The notes under the pieces: model-generated
The model's database searches: none
The model's input: the letters and a program-made list of their open reading frames with translations, nothing else
Told to the model about the DNA's origin: nothing
Translations under genes and position numbers: made by a program
Source: an uncultured Bacteroidota bacterium
Lineage (GTDB): Bacteria > Bacteroidota > Bacteroidia > Bacteroidales > GWA2-32-17
NCBI GenBank assembly: GCA_903872185.1
Contig: CAIQJL010000009.1
Span: 1 to 36,653, forward strand
Length of the DNA stretch: 36,653 bases
Direction: 5' to 3'
Part shown: positions 8,315 through 19,400 of the stretch, piece by piece
Layout of the letters: every line of letters begins with the position of its first letter
Numbering within the stretch: the stretch's first letter is position 1

Positions 8315-9745
8315 TTAAAACTGAAAATAAATAAAACTCTTACTACCAAATTTACCTAGAAAAACAATTAGCAAAGCTAAAGTAATATATGCACTCCATC
8401 TGATAACAACATGCCTTTTTTTCAAAAACTCAACCGGACTTTGTTTTGATTGCATTAATTGAACTGCTTCCATTATTAATATAGAGCAAATAATTATTGC
8501 ATAATCAATTCTTTTTAGACCAACAACTTCCGGATCGAATCCTTTAAAATTGAAAATGTTAGTAATAATATAAACCGCATCAGAGACTGAATGTGCTCTA
8601 AAAAATATAAATGTAAAATTCACAAAACTAAATGTAAGTATTACGCTTATAGCATTAAAAATAATAGGTGGAATCTTTTTTGCTAGCCGTTTTCTGCGCT
8701 TAGCCAGAAGTAATTCTATACATATCATTACACCATTTAATACTCCAAGAATAATAAAATTCCAGCCAGCTCCATGCCAAAGTCCGCTTATTGTAAAAGT
8801 TATTAGTAATGCAATAATTATAGCTATTGTACCATGATTTCTATATTTTATTGCAATGGGTTCATATAAATAATCTCTCAGCCATGATGAAAGAGAAATA
8901 TGCCACCTTGTCCAAAATTCAGAAACTGTTTTTGACTGGTAAGGCAAATTAAAATTCTTCATTAAATTAAAACCTAAAATTCGCGCTGTACCAATTGCAA
9001 TATCTGAGTATCCCGAAAAATCGCAATAAACCTGAAATGCAAAAAACACTGTAGCTAGTAAAAGAGGAAAACCTGAATACATATGCGGTTCAGAATAAAC
9101 AGAGCCAACATAAACTGCTAATCTATCTGCAATAACCATTTTTTTAAAAGCTCCCCATAAAACAAGCTTTAATCCTGAAGTAATTCTTTCGTAATCAAAT
9201 TCTTTTTTTGTTCGAAATTGCCATAAAAGATTTTGAGGTCGCTCAATTGGACCCGCAACCAACTGAGGAAAAAACATAACATAGAGCGAATAAATCCCAA
9301 AATGTTTCTCAGCTTTTTGTCGACCGTAATAAATTTCCATTGTATAACTCATTGCCTGAAAAGTATGGAAAGACAATCCTACAGGTAACAATATTGATAA
9401 ATATGGTATTGGATTCTGAAAACCTGCACCGTGCAAGAGTGAAGTTAAGTTTTCGTTAAAGAAATTATAATATTTAAAAACAGACAGAACCCCAATATTT
9501 GCAATTAAACTAACGATTAAAAAAAGTCTCCGTCTTTTTCCCTTAGCATTTTCAATTAAAATTCCTGCAAAATAATCAACAACTATAGTAAAGCCAAGAA
9601 TAAGAATGTAAACAGGAACAAAAACCATGTAGAAATAACAACTGCTTGCTAGAAGTAACATCCACCTATATTTATGGGGAGATGCAAAATAAATTATTGC
9701 AATAATTATAAAGAAAAATAGAAAATGAAAAGAATTAAACAACAT
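8315..9745 (-). CDS. MBOAT family O-acyltransferase (AlgI/DltB-like)
   Basis: A 476-residue polytopic membrane protein. It shows the MBOAT signature FWTRWHISLSSWLRDYLY (histidine 282) and the invariant catalytic histidine in SGLWHGAGWNF (H324). It also has LPVGLSFHTFQAMSY and the FPQLVAGPIERP loop, characteristic of the AlgI branch. Length matches AlgI (about 470-520). AlgI-type proteins move acetyl or other acyl groups to exported polysaccharides, while DltB uses D-alanyl-carrier protein as donor. The nearby FkbH operon encodes its own acyl carrier protein. A carrier-protein donor is therefore plausible but unproven. The SGNH gene follows directly. Confidence 0.92.
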   Translation of the reverse strand: MLFNSFHFLFFFIIIAIIYFASPHKYRWMLLLASSCYFYMVFVPVYILILGFTIVVDYFAGILIENAKGKRRRLFLIVSLIANIGVLSVFKYYNFFNENLTSLLHGAGFQNPIPYLSILLPVGLSFHTFQAMSYTMEIYYGRQKAEKHFGIYSLYVMFFPQLVAGPIERPQNLLWQFRTKKEFDYERITSGLKLVLWGAFKKMVIADRLAVYVGSVYSEPHMYSGFPLLLATVFFAFQVYCDFSGYSDIAIGTARILGFNLMKNFNLPYQSKTVSEFWTRWHISLSSWLRDYLYEPIAIKYRNHGTIAIIIALLITFTISGLWHGAGWNFIILGVLNGVMICIELLLAKRRKRLAKKIPPIIFNAISVILTFSFVNFTFIFFRAHSVSDAVYIITNIFNFKGFDPEVVGLKRIDYAIIICSILIMEAVQLMQSKQSPVEFLKKRHVVIRWSAYITLALLIVFLGKFGSKSFIYFQF

Positions 9746-10001
9746 AATTATTCTAACTTCTAATAATAAAATTTAAATATTTTCATTTTCAATAAGCTGC
9801 ACAGGCATGTATGTCAGCAATATAGGCCATGGGTTTTTTATATATTTCTCAAAGATAAAGTTTATTTTTCATTTTTTAATTATAGAATAAATTTCAAACT
9901 TTTTTGATTATGAACGTCTAGTCTTTTTTAAAATAAAAAAATGAAACTAGTTATTTGCTAAAGTTTTAAAATTAATATAGGTTTACAGAAAAATAATATT
10001 C
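9746..10001. other. Divergent intergenic region, AT-rich
   Basis: These 256 bases separate the minus-strand MBOAT gene from the plus-strand comM-like gene. No open reading frame of note, no RNA gene and no strong hairpin is visible. It must carry both promoters; only the comM side gives a recognisable candidate. Confidence 0.6.
9954..9985 (+). promoter_or_regulatory. Candidate Bacteroidota promoter for comM-like gene
   Basis: TTTG at 9954-9957 and TAGGTTTA at 9978-9985 resemble the Bacteroidota -33 TTTG and -7 TAnnTTTG boxes, with 20 bp between them. The last base of the -7 box is A rather than G. The gene starts 16 bp further on. Confidence 0.4.
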
Positions 10002-11543
10002 ATGCTTGTTAAAGCTTATGCAAGTGCAGTTCATGGCATAAATGCTACTACAATAACTGTTGAGGTTAATGCGACTCAAGGTATTAAATATTTTTTAGTA
10101 GGCCTTCCGGATAATGCTGTTAAAGAAAGTCTGCAAAGAATAGAATCTGCGTTAAAAACTAATGGCTATAAAATGCCAGGGCAAAAGCTTATAATTAATT
10201 TAGCTCCCGCCGATCTTAGAAAAGAGGGTTCTGCCTATGATTTACCTTTGGCATTAGGAATTCTTGCAGCCTCTGGCCAAATAAGCAGTGATAAATTAAA
10301 AGACTACGTTATTATGGGCGAGCTTTCATTAGATGGAAGTTTACAACCAATAAAAGGCGCATTACCAATTTCAATTCAAGCAAAAGAAGAAGGATTTAAA
10401 GGATTTATTTTACCCGAAACAAATGCTCGAGAGGCTGCTGTTGTTAGTGATTTAAATGTATATGGAGTAAATAATCTTAAAGAAGTTATTGATTTTTTTG
10501 AAGATAAAAAGATGCTTAATCCTGTTGTTGTAAATACTCATGAAGAGTTTTATAACAATTATGATAAATACGATTTTGATTTTGCAGATGTAAGAGGCCA
10601 GGAAAGCGTAAAGCGTGCATTAGAAATTGCAGCTGCCGGTGGTCATAATATTATAATGATTGGTCCTCCGGGTGCAGGAAAAACAATGCTTGCAAAACGA
10701 ATCCCAACTATACTTCCTCCTCTTACTTTACAAGAAGCACTAGAAACAACAAAAATTCATTCAGTAGCAGGAAAAATTGAAAAGGACACTTCACTAATGA
10801 CCAGAAGACCATTTCGTTCACCACACCACACAATTTCTGATGTGGCATTAGTCGGAGGTGGTACTTTTCCGCAACCAGGTGAAATTTCACTCGCTCATAA
10901 TGGGGTTTTATTTTTAGATGAGTTACCTGAATTTAAAAGAACAGTTCTTGAAGTAATGCGACAACCTCTTGAGGATAGAGTTATAACAATTAGCAGAGCG
11001 AAATTTACTGTTGATTATCCTGCAAGTTTTATGCTCGTTTCTTCTATGAATCCTTGCCCCTGCGGATTTTATAACCATCCCGAAAAAGAGTGTGTTTGCT
11101 CACCTGGTGTTGTTCAAAAATATTTAAGTAGAATCTCTGGTCCGCTTTTAGATAGAATTGATATTCATTTAGAAGTAGTTCCTGTGCCATTTGATAAATT
11201 AACATCAGAACAGCATAAAAGTGAAACCAGTGCTTCGGTTCGCGAACGTGTTATTGCTGCAAGAAAAATACAGGAAGAACGCTTTAGGGGAATTAATGGC
11301 ATTCATAGTAATTCGCAAATGAATTCAAAACTATTTCACCAATATTGTAAAATTGATATTGCCGGAACCGAATTGCTTAAAAATGCGATGTCGCGTCTTG
11401 GCTTATCTGCTCGTGCTTACGACAGAATTTTAAAAGTAGCGAGAACTATTGCAGATCTTGAAAATGAATTAAATATAAAAACACAACATCTTGCAGAAGC
11501 AATTCAATACAGAAGTCTTGACAGAGAGGGCTGGGCGGGTTAA
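10002..11543 (+). CDS. comM: ComM/YifB family AAA+ ATPase (Mg-chelatase-like)
   Basis: A 513-residue protein of the normal family length. An N-terminal Lon-protease-like fold segment (about 1-170; GLPDNAVKESLQRIESAL and NLAPADLRKEGSAYDLPLA) precedes the Mg-chelatase AAA+ module. That module has Walker A GPPGAGKT (221-228) and Walker B LFLDELPEF (about 303-311). A four-cysteine group, PCPCGF then CVCSPG (C352, C354, C364, C366), follows, and then the C-terminal helical domain. In competent bacteria ComM is a hexameric helicase that promotes branch migration during integration of transformed DNA; it is also widespread in bacteria not known to be competent. The gene appears monocistronic and faces away from the MBOAT gene. 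Confidence 0.93.
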   Translation: MLVKAYASAVHGINATTITVEVNATQGIKYFLVGLPDNAVKESLQRIESALKTNGYKMPGQKLIINLAPADLRKEGSAYDLPLALGILAASGQISSDKLKDYVIMGELSLDGSLQPIKGALPISIQAKEEGFKGFILPETNAREAAVVSDLNVYGVNNLKEVIDFFEDKKMLNPVVVNTHEEFYNNYDKYDFDFADVRGQESVKRALEIAAAGGHNIIMIGPPGAGKTMLAKRIPTILPPLTLQEALETTKIHSVAGKIEKDTSLMTRRPFRSPHHTISDVALVGGGTFPQPGEISLAHNGVLFLDELPEFKRTVLEVMRQPLEDRVITISRAKFTVDYPASFMLVSSMNPCPCGFYNHPEKECVCSPGVVQKYLSRISGPLLDRIDIHLEVVPVPFDKLTSEQHKSETSASVRERVIAARKIQEERFRGINGIHSNSQMNSKLFHQYCKIDIAGTELLKNAMSRLGLSARAYDRILKVARTIADLENELNIKTQHLAEAIQYRSLDREGWAG

Positions 11544-11623
11544 AAAAACTTCTAAAAATCAAAAGATAAAAACTTTTTTAATTACAAACTAAATTATAAT
11601 TTTAAGTCTTTAAAAACAGAAAA

Positions 11624-12325
11624 ATGAAAACTGTATTTTTACTTATAACCTTCTACCTTACTTCTTTATTTGCTTTTTCTCAAGGAAGTCAACCCGTAGT
11701 TCTTATTTCTGGAAAAGTTGTTAATGAAAGAACAATGGAACCATTGGAGGCTCGAGTAATTTGGGAACTTTTGCCAGATGGAATCGAAGCCGGAATTGCC
11801 CGCACTGATCCAACCACTGGTGAATACAAAATAATACTTCCTTTTGGAAAAAAATATGGCTATTTAGCGATGGCCGAAGGTTTCTATTCTGTAACTAAAA
11901 ACTTAGACGTAACCGACCTCAAAGAATATAAAGAAATAGATGAGCAAAATTTATTTATGGCACCTGTAATGGAATCTCAAACGGTGAGGATTAACAATGT
12001 GTTTTTTAAAAAGAAGACTAATGAATTTGAAAAAGAATCATTTCCTGAATTAAATAGGTTTGTAGAATTTTTAAAAGTGAATAAAAAGATAACCATCGAA
12101 ATTCAAGGCCATACAGACAATAAAGGAGAGCCTGCCGAAAATCTTGCTTTATCTGAAAAACAAGCTCAAGCAATTGCCGATTATTGTATCTCAAAAGGAA
12201 TAAAAGCAGAAAGAATGACCATTAAGGGTTTTGGACAAACAAGACCAATTGGCTTTAATAAAGATGAAGAAGGCCGCGCAATGAATCGTCGTGTAGAGTT
12301 TAAAGTTATAACAACAGGAAAATAA
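11624..12325 (+). CDS. OmpA-like protein with N-terminal carboxypeptidase-regulatory-like domain
   Basis: A 233-residue secreted protein. A signal peptide (residues 1-19, ending AFSQ) is followed by a beta-sandwich segment (about 25-100; LISGKVVNERTMEPLEARVIW and TGEYKIILPFGKKYGY), typical of CarboxypepD_reg-like domains. The C-terminal OmpA domain (about 125-230) has the peptidoglycan-binding signature IEIQGHTDNKGEPAENLALS and the closing NRRVEFKV. It likely anchors an envelope structure to peptidoglycan in the periplasm. There is no lipobox cysteine, so it is not a lipoprotein. It sits 80 bp after the comM-like gene and may have its own promoter. The direct partner is unknown. Confidence 0.88.
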   Translation: MKTVFLLITFYLTSLFAFSQGSQPVVLISGKVVNERTMEPLEARVIWELLPDGIEAGIARTDPTTGEYKIILPFGKKYGYLAMAEGFYSVTKNLDVTDLKEYKEIDEQNLFMAPVMESQTVRINNVFFKKKTNEFEKESFPELNRFVEFLKVNKKITIEIQGHTDNKGEPAENLALSEKQAQAIADYCISKGIKAERMTIKGFGQTRPIGFNKDEEGRAMNRRVEFKVITTGK

Positions 12326-12401
12326 TATAAAATAGCCCAACCAATTGTCCCTCTTTTTTGAAGAGGGTAGGGAGATGAATAAAAAACCGGGCTATTTTAT
12401 A
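12326..12401. repeat. Nested-hairpin intergenic element, copy A (possible bidirectional terminator)
   Basis: Starting one base after the OmpA stop, 13-bp perfect outer arms (12326-12338 with 12389-12401, containing aatagccc/gggctatt) enclose an inner hairpin. The inner stem is ccctctt/aagaggg (12349-12355 with 12361-12367). The right arm ends in a TTTT run. It lies between convergent genes, so it may end transcription on both strands. The core from about 12335 to 12398 recurs at 29388-29455 with few changes. Confidence 0.75.
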
Positions 12402-12430
12402 ATCTGCCACTGTGGAAATAGTCTGATTTT

Positions 12431-13438
12431 TTAAAATTTCGGACAAGGAATAATTTTCGTTCGGTGGTGCTTTGGTTTTTTTGGATTGATAAATTGATAA
12501 TTTAAAGAGATTTCATGTGAACCACCCGAGGCCATTGTAAGTATAGATATTGTAATATCATAACTATATCCAATAATCAAATCTTTATAAATGCCTCCAA
12601 CCATTATTGCAAGTGCATCATGATTTGAATAACCCTTTTTATATGCCTTTAATCCAGGAAGTCCTCTGTACCAAACGCCCACAAATATATAAGGTCTTTT
12701 ATAATAAACTCCTAAATCTGCTTGATCAAATTCTTTTTGAAAACGATATTGAAAAGCAACAGTAATAGATGGTTTTTCGTTTTTGCGACCTTCGCCTCCC
12801 TGTGCATTTAGTGGAAAATTATAGCCACCATGAACAGAGCCTTTTATCGGTAACGGAGCACTTTTACTTAAAAAAGATTCATTTGGCCGGTTTATATGGT
12901 CTAATGTTACACCAATCCATTGTTTTTGCGAGAACAATAAAGCTCCAGTTGCAAAATCCATGTAATTAATCTTATCAGGCGTTGGTGTTTGAATTGAAGT
13001 TGATGCTCCTCTTGAAATCTGGTCACCAAAAACTAACCGATTAAAATCTAAAGAACGGTAACCATATGTTGCTCTAATTCCAAGCGATGCAGACCATACT
13101 CTTGTAAACTTATAATCATAAGCATAATTTAATCCAACTGTATTATTTCCTAAACCAGCCGAGCCGGCTTTATCACTTGTTAACATTATACCTACACCAC
13201 TTCTGAAATTACTTAAATAATAATCGTAAGAAAGCAGGAATGAATTAAATGCACCGGGTAAAGCAGCCCATTGATTTCTGTAAGTTGTTGCTAAACGAGA
13301 ATCTGCATTTGCTCCGGCAAAAGCAGGATTTAAATAAATAGGAGCAGCATAAAACTGAGTTAACTGTATATCCTGAGCTATAGTTACAGAAAACTGTAAT
13401 CCTAAAAAAATTAATAATATGAAAAACTTTATTTTCAT
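12431..13438 (-). CDS. PorP/SprF family T9SS-associated outer-membrane protein (second copy)
   Basis: A 335-residue protein with signal peptide (ending VTIAQ) and the family signature DIQLTQFYAAPIYLNPAFAGA. RLATTYRNQWAALPGAF and a long beta-rich barrel region follow. The final strand is SLNYQF, with a short basic tail (KKPKHHRTK) after it. Its start overlaps the stop of the 2016-residue SprB-like gene by 4 bp (ATGA), so translation is coupled. It is the probable outer-membrane partner needed to export or hold that protein, as SprF does for SprB. It belongs to a more canonical branch than the copy at 2712-3614. Confidence 0.93.
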   Translation of the reverse strand: MKIKFFILLIFLGLQFSVTIAQDIQLTQFYAAPIYLNPAFAGANADSRLATTYRNQWAALPGAFNSFLLSYDYYLSNFRSGVGIMLTSDKAGSAGLGNNTVGLNYAYDYKFTRVWSASLGIRATYGYRSLDFNRLVFGDQISRGASTSIQTPTPDKINYMDFATGALLFSQKQWIGVTLDHINRPNESFLSKSAPLPIKGSVHGGYNFPLNAQGGEGRKNEKPSITVAFQYRFQKEFDQADLGVYYKRPYIFVGVWYRGLPGLKAYKKGYSNHDALAIMVGGIYKDLIIGYSYDITISILTMASGGSHEISLNYQFINPKKPKHHRTKIIPCPKF

Positions 13439-16400
13439 CTTAATAATAATATATCACCTACTTTATCTGCTTTTCTTCCATCAATAAATGTTGCAGAGGC
13501 TTTATAAACATATACATCTTCCTGACAAAGTTGTCCTCTGTAATATCCATCCCAACCAATATTTATATCATTTGTTTCAAAAATTAATTCGCCCCATCTA
13601 TTAAATATAAGCATTTTAAATGCAGTAATACCAGTAGCAAAAGGAAAGAAAACATAATTTAATAAATCGGTTGGATTATAAACTCCTCCCGAGGAATGAT
13701 TTTGATCTGGAGTAAAAGCATTTGGGAAAATAATATCGCCTGTTGCATTTACAGAAATAGATGCAGAGTCGGTACAACCGTATGTGTTAACTGTTACTAA
13801 AGTAATATTATATTGCCCTAAATTCATGTAATTATGTATTGGATTTATTTGTACAGATGTATTTCCATCGCCAAAATTCCAAAGATAACCAACTCCACCT
13901 GTTGAAGTATTGGTGCAGATTACAGGATCGTTTGGAAGATATAAAGTTGTTGCATTTACTGTAAATGAAGCCGAAGGATTTGGGAAAACATATACAGGTA
14001 ATGGATAAGTGGCAGAACTTGACACACAACCTCCTTGTGTTACTAGGTCTAATGAAACATAAAATGTATCTGCTGTTGCAAATGTATGTGTAGGATGTTG
14101 CAGGGTAGACGAAGTTCCATCACTAAAGTACCATGTCCATGAATTTATGTCATCAAATGTTGTAAAAGAGCTGTCTGTAAAATTAATTGTTAACGGCATA
14201 CAGCCTTGTGTTGCATCTGCATTAAAGTAAATGGTTGGTGGTGGTGCAAAATATAAATGCACTGAATCAATTACTGTGAATCCACAAGTATTTGTTACAG
14301 TTATTATGTATGTTGTTTCTTCTGAAGGTGCATCAATAAATGGTCCTTCACCTGGTCCTAATCCATTATTCCATGTATATGTTAAAGTGTCAAACATTCC
14401 AACTGTTGAAGTTGAATAAATGGTTGTTTGTGTGCCTGCACATACCGGAGAATTAACAAGAATGTCAACATCTTGTGGAAATAATGTTTTTACATATACA
14501 CTAATCGTATCTCCAACACCGGGACAACCATTTTGATCATAGGCATTAACTATGTATGTTGTTTCACCTGTTGGAGAAACAGTTTTTATATTTCCTAACC
14601 CAAGTCCATGATTCCAATAATATAAATAATTACCAGCACCACCTGAAGCGATTGCAGTTAAAGTTGTTGTTTCTCCTAAACAAATTACATTTTGGCCGGC
14701 AACAATAGCACTTACTTGAGTTGGATTATTTATTATAACGTTAGCAGATGAAGAACATCCATTGTTGTCGGAAACTGTTGCCGTATAAGAGCCTGATGAC
14801 AGCCCTGTTGCTGTTTGTCCGTTTTGTTGTGGTGTTGTGCCCCATAAAATATTATATGGCGGAGTACCGCCTGTAGCGCCTGTTGTAGCAATTCCATTTG
14901 AGCCATTATGACAAGAAACATCTACATGAGAAACTACAACAGCAGTTAAAGCTGTTGGCTCAGAAATAATTATTGTAGTTGAGGTTGTACATCCATTTGC
15001 ATCAGTAATTGAAACAGTATAATTTCCTGCATAAATATCTATTACGCTTAATGTAGTTTGGGCAGGTATTGTATTCCAATTATAATCATATGGCGGGGTT
15101 CCTCCTGATACATTAGCAGAAGCAGCACCGGTATTTGTGCCATAACAATTAACAGCTAAATCTTCATTTGCAATTACATATAATGGTTGTGGTTGAGTTA
15201 AAGAAATATTTGCTGAAATCTGACAACCGTTTATATCTGTAACAGAAATAGTATATGTTCCAGCTATTAAATTTGATGCATTTGCAGTAAACTGACTTGC
15301 AGGAACCCAGACATAAGAATAAGGTGAAGTTCCGCCTAAAGCCAGTGCAGTTGCAAAACCATCTGCTAAGCCATAACATGAAATATTTTGTGAGGTCAAA
15401 TTGACACTTAAACCTTGCAATGGGGCGTGAATTACTACAGAAGAGGTGTCAAAACAACCTCTTGAATCTGTCACCGTAACAAAGTAAATGTTTTCATTTA
15501 GACCAGTAATTCCAGGAGAGTTACTTCCTGTTGACCAATGATAAGTATATATAGGAACACCACCACTTACAGATGCCAAAGCATTACCATCGCTACCACC
15601 GTAACAACTTACATCTGAAAAGTTAGTAATTGAAATATCAACTGGTGAAGGTTGTGAAATTATTACAGGAACAAAGCTCTGACAAGAATGTTGGTCTGTA
15701 ACTGTTACATAATAAATTCCTGCTTGAAGATTAGTTGCAGTATCATTTGTGCCGCCAATAGGCGACCAATTATAATTATAAGGAGGTGTTCCACCTGCTG
15801 CTAAAACCCATGCAAATCCATCATTGCCATTATAACATTGCGGATTTGTAAAACCAGATAATATTGATAAATAAGAAGGCTGAGATAAAAATATAGTAGC
15901 ACTTCCTGAGCAACCTTTAGAATCTGTAACATAAACAGTATGAGTTCCTGCAGACAATCCAGATGCAGTTTGTGAAGTTGCTCCGCCGGGCGACCATGAA
16001 AAATTATAAGGTGGGGTTCCTCCGGAAACAGTTGCTGTTGCGGAACCATCATAACCACCAAAGCAGCTAATATTTTGAAATGTGTTAATTGAAACATTTA
16101 AAGGGTTAGGTTCAACAAATGTTACAAAATAAAAATCCTGACAATTATGAGCATCTGTTACAGTTACCTGATAAATAGCAGGAGATAATCCTGTAAGGTT
16201 TGGAATTGTTGGTCCATTTGACCACAAATATGTGTACGGGGCTGTTCCTCCGTTTACTGTTAAGTTTACCGAGCCATTATTTGCACCAGTACAAGTAATA
16301 TTAATTTGATTAGAAGATATAGAAATTGCTGGTGGCTGAGTTATTTCGGGATTTGTTACTGCGATTCCTTGGCAACCATTTGCGTCATTTACAAGAACTA

Positions 16401-19400
16401 CAAAAATTCCAGCGCCCAGACCAGTTCCTGTTGCAGTATTTCCACCATATGGCGACCAGGAATAACTATATGGAGCTAGACCACCACTTACATTTACTGT
16501 TGCAGTTCCGTTATGTCCACCAAAACATGATACATTTTGAATGGCAGCCATTGCTACAATTGGTCCTGAAATATCATTTAATGCTACATTTGCAACCTGA
16601 CTACAACCAGAAAAATCGGTTACTGTAACACTATACAATCCAGAAGAAATATTATTAATAGTGGAAGTTGTTACAGCTCCTGGTTGCCAAAAGTAAGAGA
16701 ATGGTGGAGTTCCTCCAATTGGCGCTACAGTTGCTGTCCCATTTGAAGCACCACATGTAGATTGCGTAGTACTGGTTGACAAAAGTATTCCTCCCGGCTG
16801 AGTAATGTTAATTGAATTAGTTAATGAACATCCATTGGCGTCAGAAATTGTAACGAAAAATGTTCCAGCACCAATATTTGATAATGTTTGAGAAATACTT
16901 CCCGAGGGTTGCCATATATAATTATATGGAGCTGTACCTCCTATTGTGTTAGCTGTTATGCTACCTGTTTGTCCACCAAAACAACTAACATTTGACTGAG
17001 AGAAGGTTGAACTTAATGATGATGAAGGTTGTGATACAAAAACATTTAATTGTGAAACACATAAATTGGCATCTGTTATAGAAACAATATAATTACCAGC
17101 TGGAAGTCCAGTTGCAATAGGTGAATTGCCACCCGTAGGAAGCCATTGATAATTGTAGCCTGGTGTTCCTCCATTTACAGAAATACTTGCCGCTCCATTA
17201 TTTCCGCTAAAACATAAAACGTTTGAAACATTATTTAACATTATACTTAATGGAGGAGGTTGAACAATACTTGCTATTGTTGTTTGCTGACAGCCCTTAT
17301 TGTCGGTTACTGTTATTGTATAATTTCCTGCTAAAAGGCCATTAGCATTTGCAGTATTTCCTCCACTAGGTGACCAGGAATACATATATGTTGGAGTTCC
17401 ACCAGAAACAACAACAGATGCAGATCCATTATTTCCACCATAACATGAAACATTGGATGTTGTCAAATTTATTAACAAAACATTTGGTTGCGTAATAACA
17501 ATAGATGTGTTTGCCTGACAACCATTATTATCTGTTACTGTCACCAAATATGTGCCAGCAGAAAGTCCAGATGCAGTTTGTGATGTGCCCGCTCCAGATG
17601 ACCAATAATAATTATATCCAGGTGTTCCTCCGGTTGCTAGTATAGTAGCAGAACCATTACTTCCACCAGCACAAAAAACATTAACGGAATTATTAATTAC
17701 TGCAGTTAATAAAACCGGTGTTCCAACTGTAGATGAGACAACAACAGTGCAACCTTTAGCATCTGTAACTGTTACAGAATAATTTCCTGCAGTTAATCCT
17801 GTTGCACTTAAACCATTATAACCATTTGACCATAGATATGAATATCCAGGAGTTCCGCCAAATGCAGAAACCACTAAATTCCCATTAGATAAACCAAAAC
17901 AAGTAACATTTGTTACAGAAATAACTGCTGAAAGTGGCTGTGGCTGAGTAATTGTAACTGTTGATATTTTAGTACATCCATTTCCATTTGTTACGGTTAC
18001 CGAATAAGTCCCAATCGAAAGACCATTTGCTGTTTGACCTGTTTGCTGAGGTGAAGTATTCCAAAGATAAGTATATGGAGGAACACCTGTTGTTACATTA
18101 ACAGTAGCACTTCCATTACTCCAGCCATAACAACCTACATTATTTGCCGAAATGGTTAGATTTGCTGTAAAAGAGACAAAATGCACTACAACATTATCAG
18201 TATCTGCCGGACAGGTTCCATTTCCTGTTGTTGTTAAAGTTAGAATAACTGTTCCCGAAATAATTTCTGAAGGAGTTGGTGTGTAGGTACAATTAAGAGA
18301 TGTGTTAGATGGTAAAAAACTACCGCTTCCACCAGACCATATTCCTCCAGATGCAGCAGTTACTGTTCCTGATAAATTTACAATTGAATTTGTGTTGCAT
18401 AATATTTGGTTAGATCCTCCATTTGCAGTTACCGCAACAGGATAGGATGTAATAATAACTGTGGCAGAAACAGGCGCACAGCCTGAAGCATCATTTACTA
18501 ATAAAGTATATGTTCCTGCACCACCGGTAATACTTTGTGTAGTTGCGCCGGTATTCCATAAATAAGTATATGGAGGTGTTCCACCCGATGGAACACCTGT
18601 GATTATTGTGTTAGCTTGTCCAAAACATAATGTAGGATTTGTAGGAGTAATTGTTGCGGTTAATAATGGATGTATTAAAACATAAATGGAATCAGTTCCA
18701 GTATAAATACCATCAGATAAATGAACGACATACCACCCATTTTGTGTTGGGGCAAATGAAGGTGGGTGGTAATTATTATATGTAAATCCACCAGGACCCG
18801 TCCACCATACATTAGAGCTCTGAGGGCATGTTATAACAACGTTATCAATTCCCCAATGGTCGTAATTATTTCCGGATGTGTTAGATTGATACCATCTGAA
18901 TTGAATATTGTTACCTGCAACAGGAACATTTGCACAGTGATTATGCCAGGTAGTAAGATTTGGATCATTTCCACCATTTGGAGACCAATATTGAATATCC
19001 GTCCAAGTTGTTCCTCCGTTATTTGACCATTGTAAATGAACTCCTTCTGTAGGTAAATCCGGTCCTTCGCAAGGAGAATTAACACCTTGCACAGAATATA
19101 TCATATCAAAACAAATTGTACAGGAAGTAGTTACTGTAAATGGTAAAGTAACTAATTCTCTCGGAAAATTAGAAGCTGGTCCTATCCATAAACAAGTTGA
19201 ACCATCAGGACCAGGAACACATGGATTGTTAAACATTGGAGATGCATTGGTTGACCAACCTGCTCCAATTGAACCATTATTAAAATTGTTATTCATTAAA
19301 AAATCATCACAATTGCCCCATGAATGTAATTTAACATGTTCACCGTTGCAAATATAAACGGTATCAGCAATCTGGTTATCTGCTGTTGCTAAGATATTAC

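Noticed and set aside
9746-10001. Riboswitch or small RNA in the divergent gap
   Set aside because: No conserved riboswitch core or strong secondary structure is visible; the sequence is simply AT-rich.
10002-11543. Magnesium chelatase subunit for (bacterio)chlorophyll synthesis
   Set aside because: The N-terminal Lon-like region and four-cysteine group define ComM/YifB; no pigment genes are nearby.
15801-16628. Several 60-100-codon ORFs on both strands within the giant adhesin
   Set aside because: All are out-of-frame readings of the SprB repeats; none shows family features.
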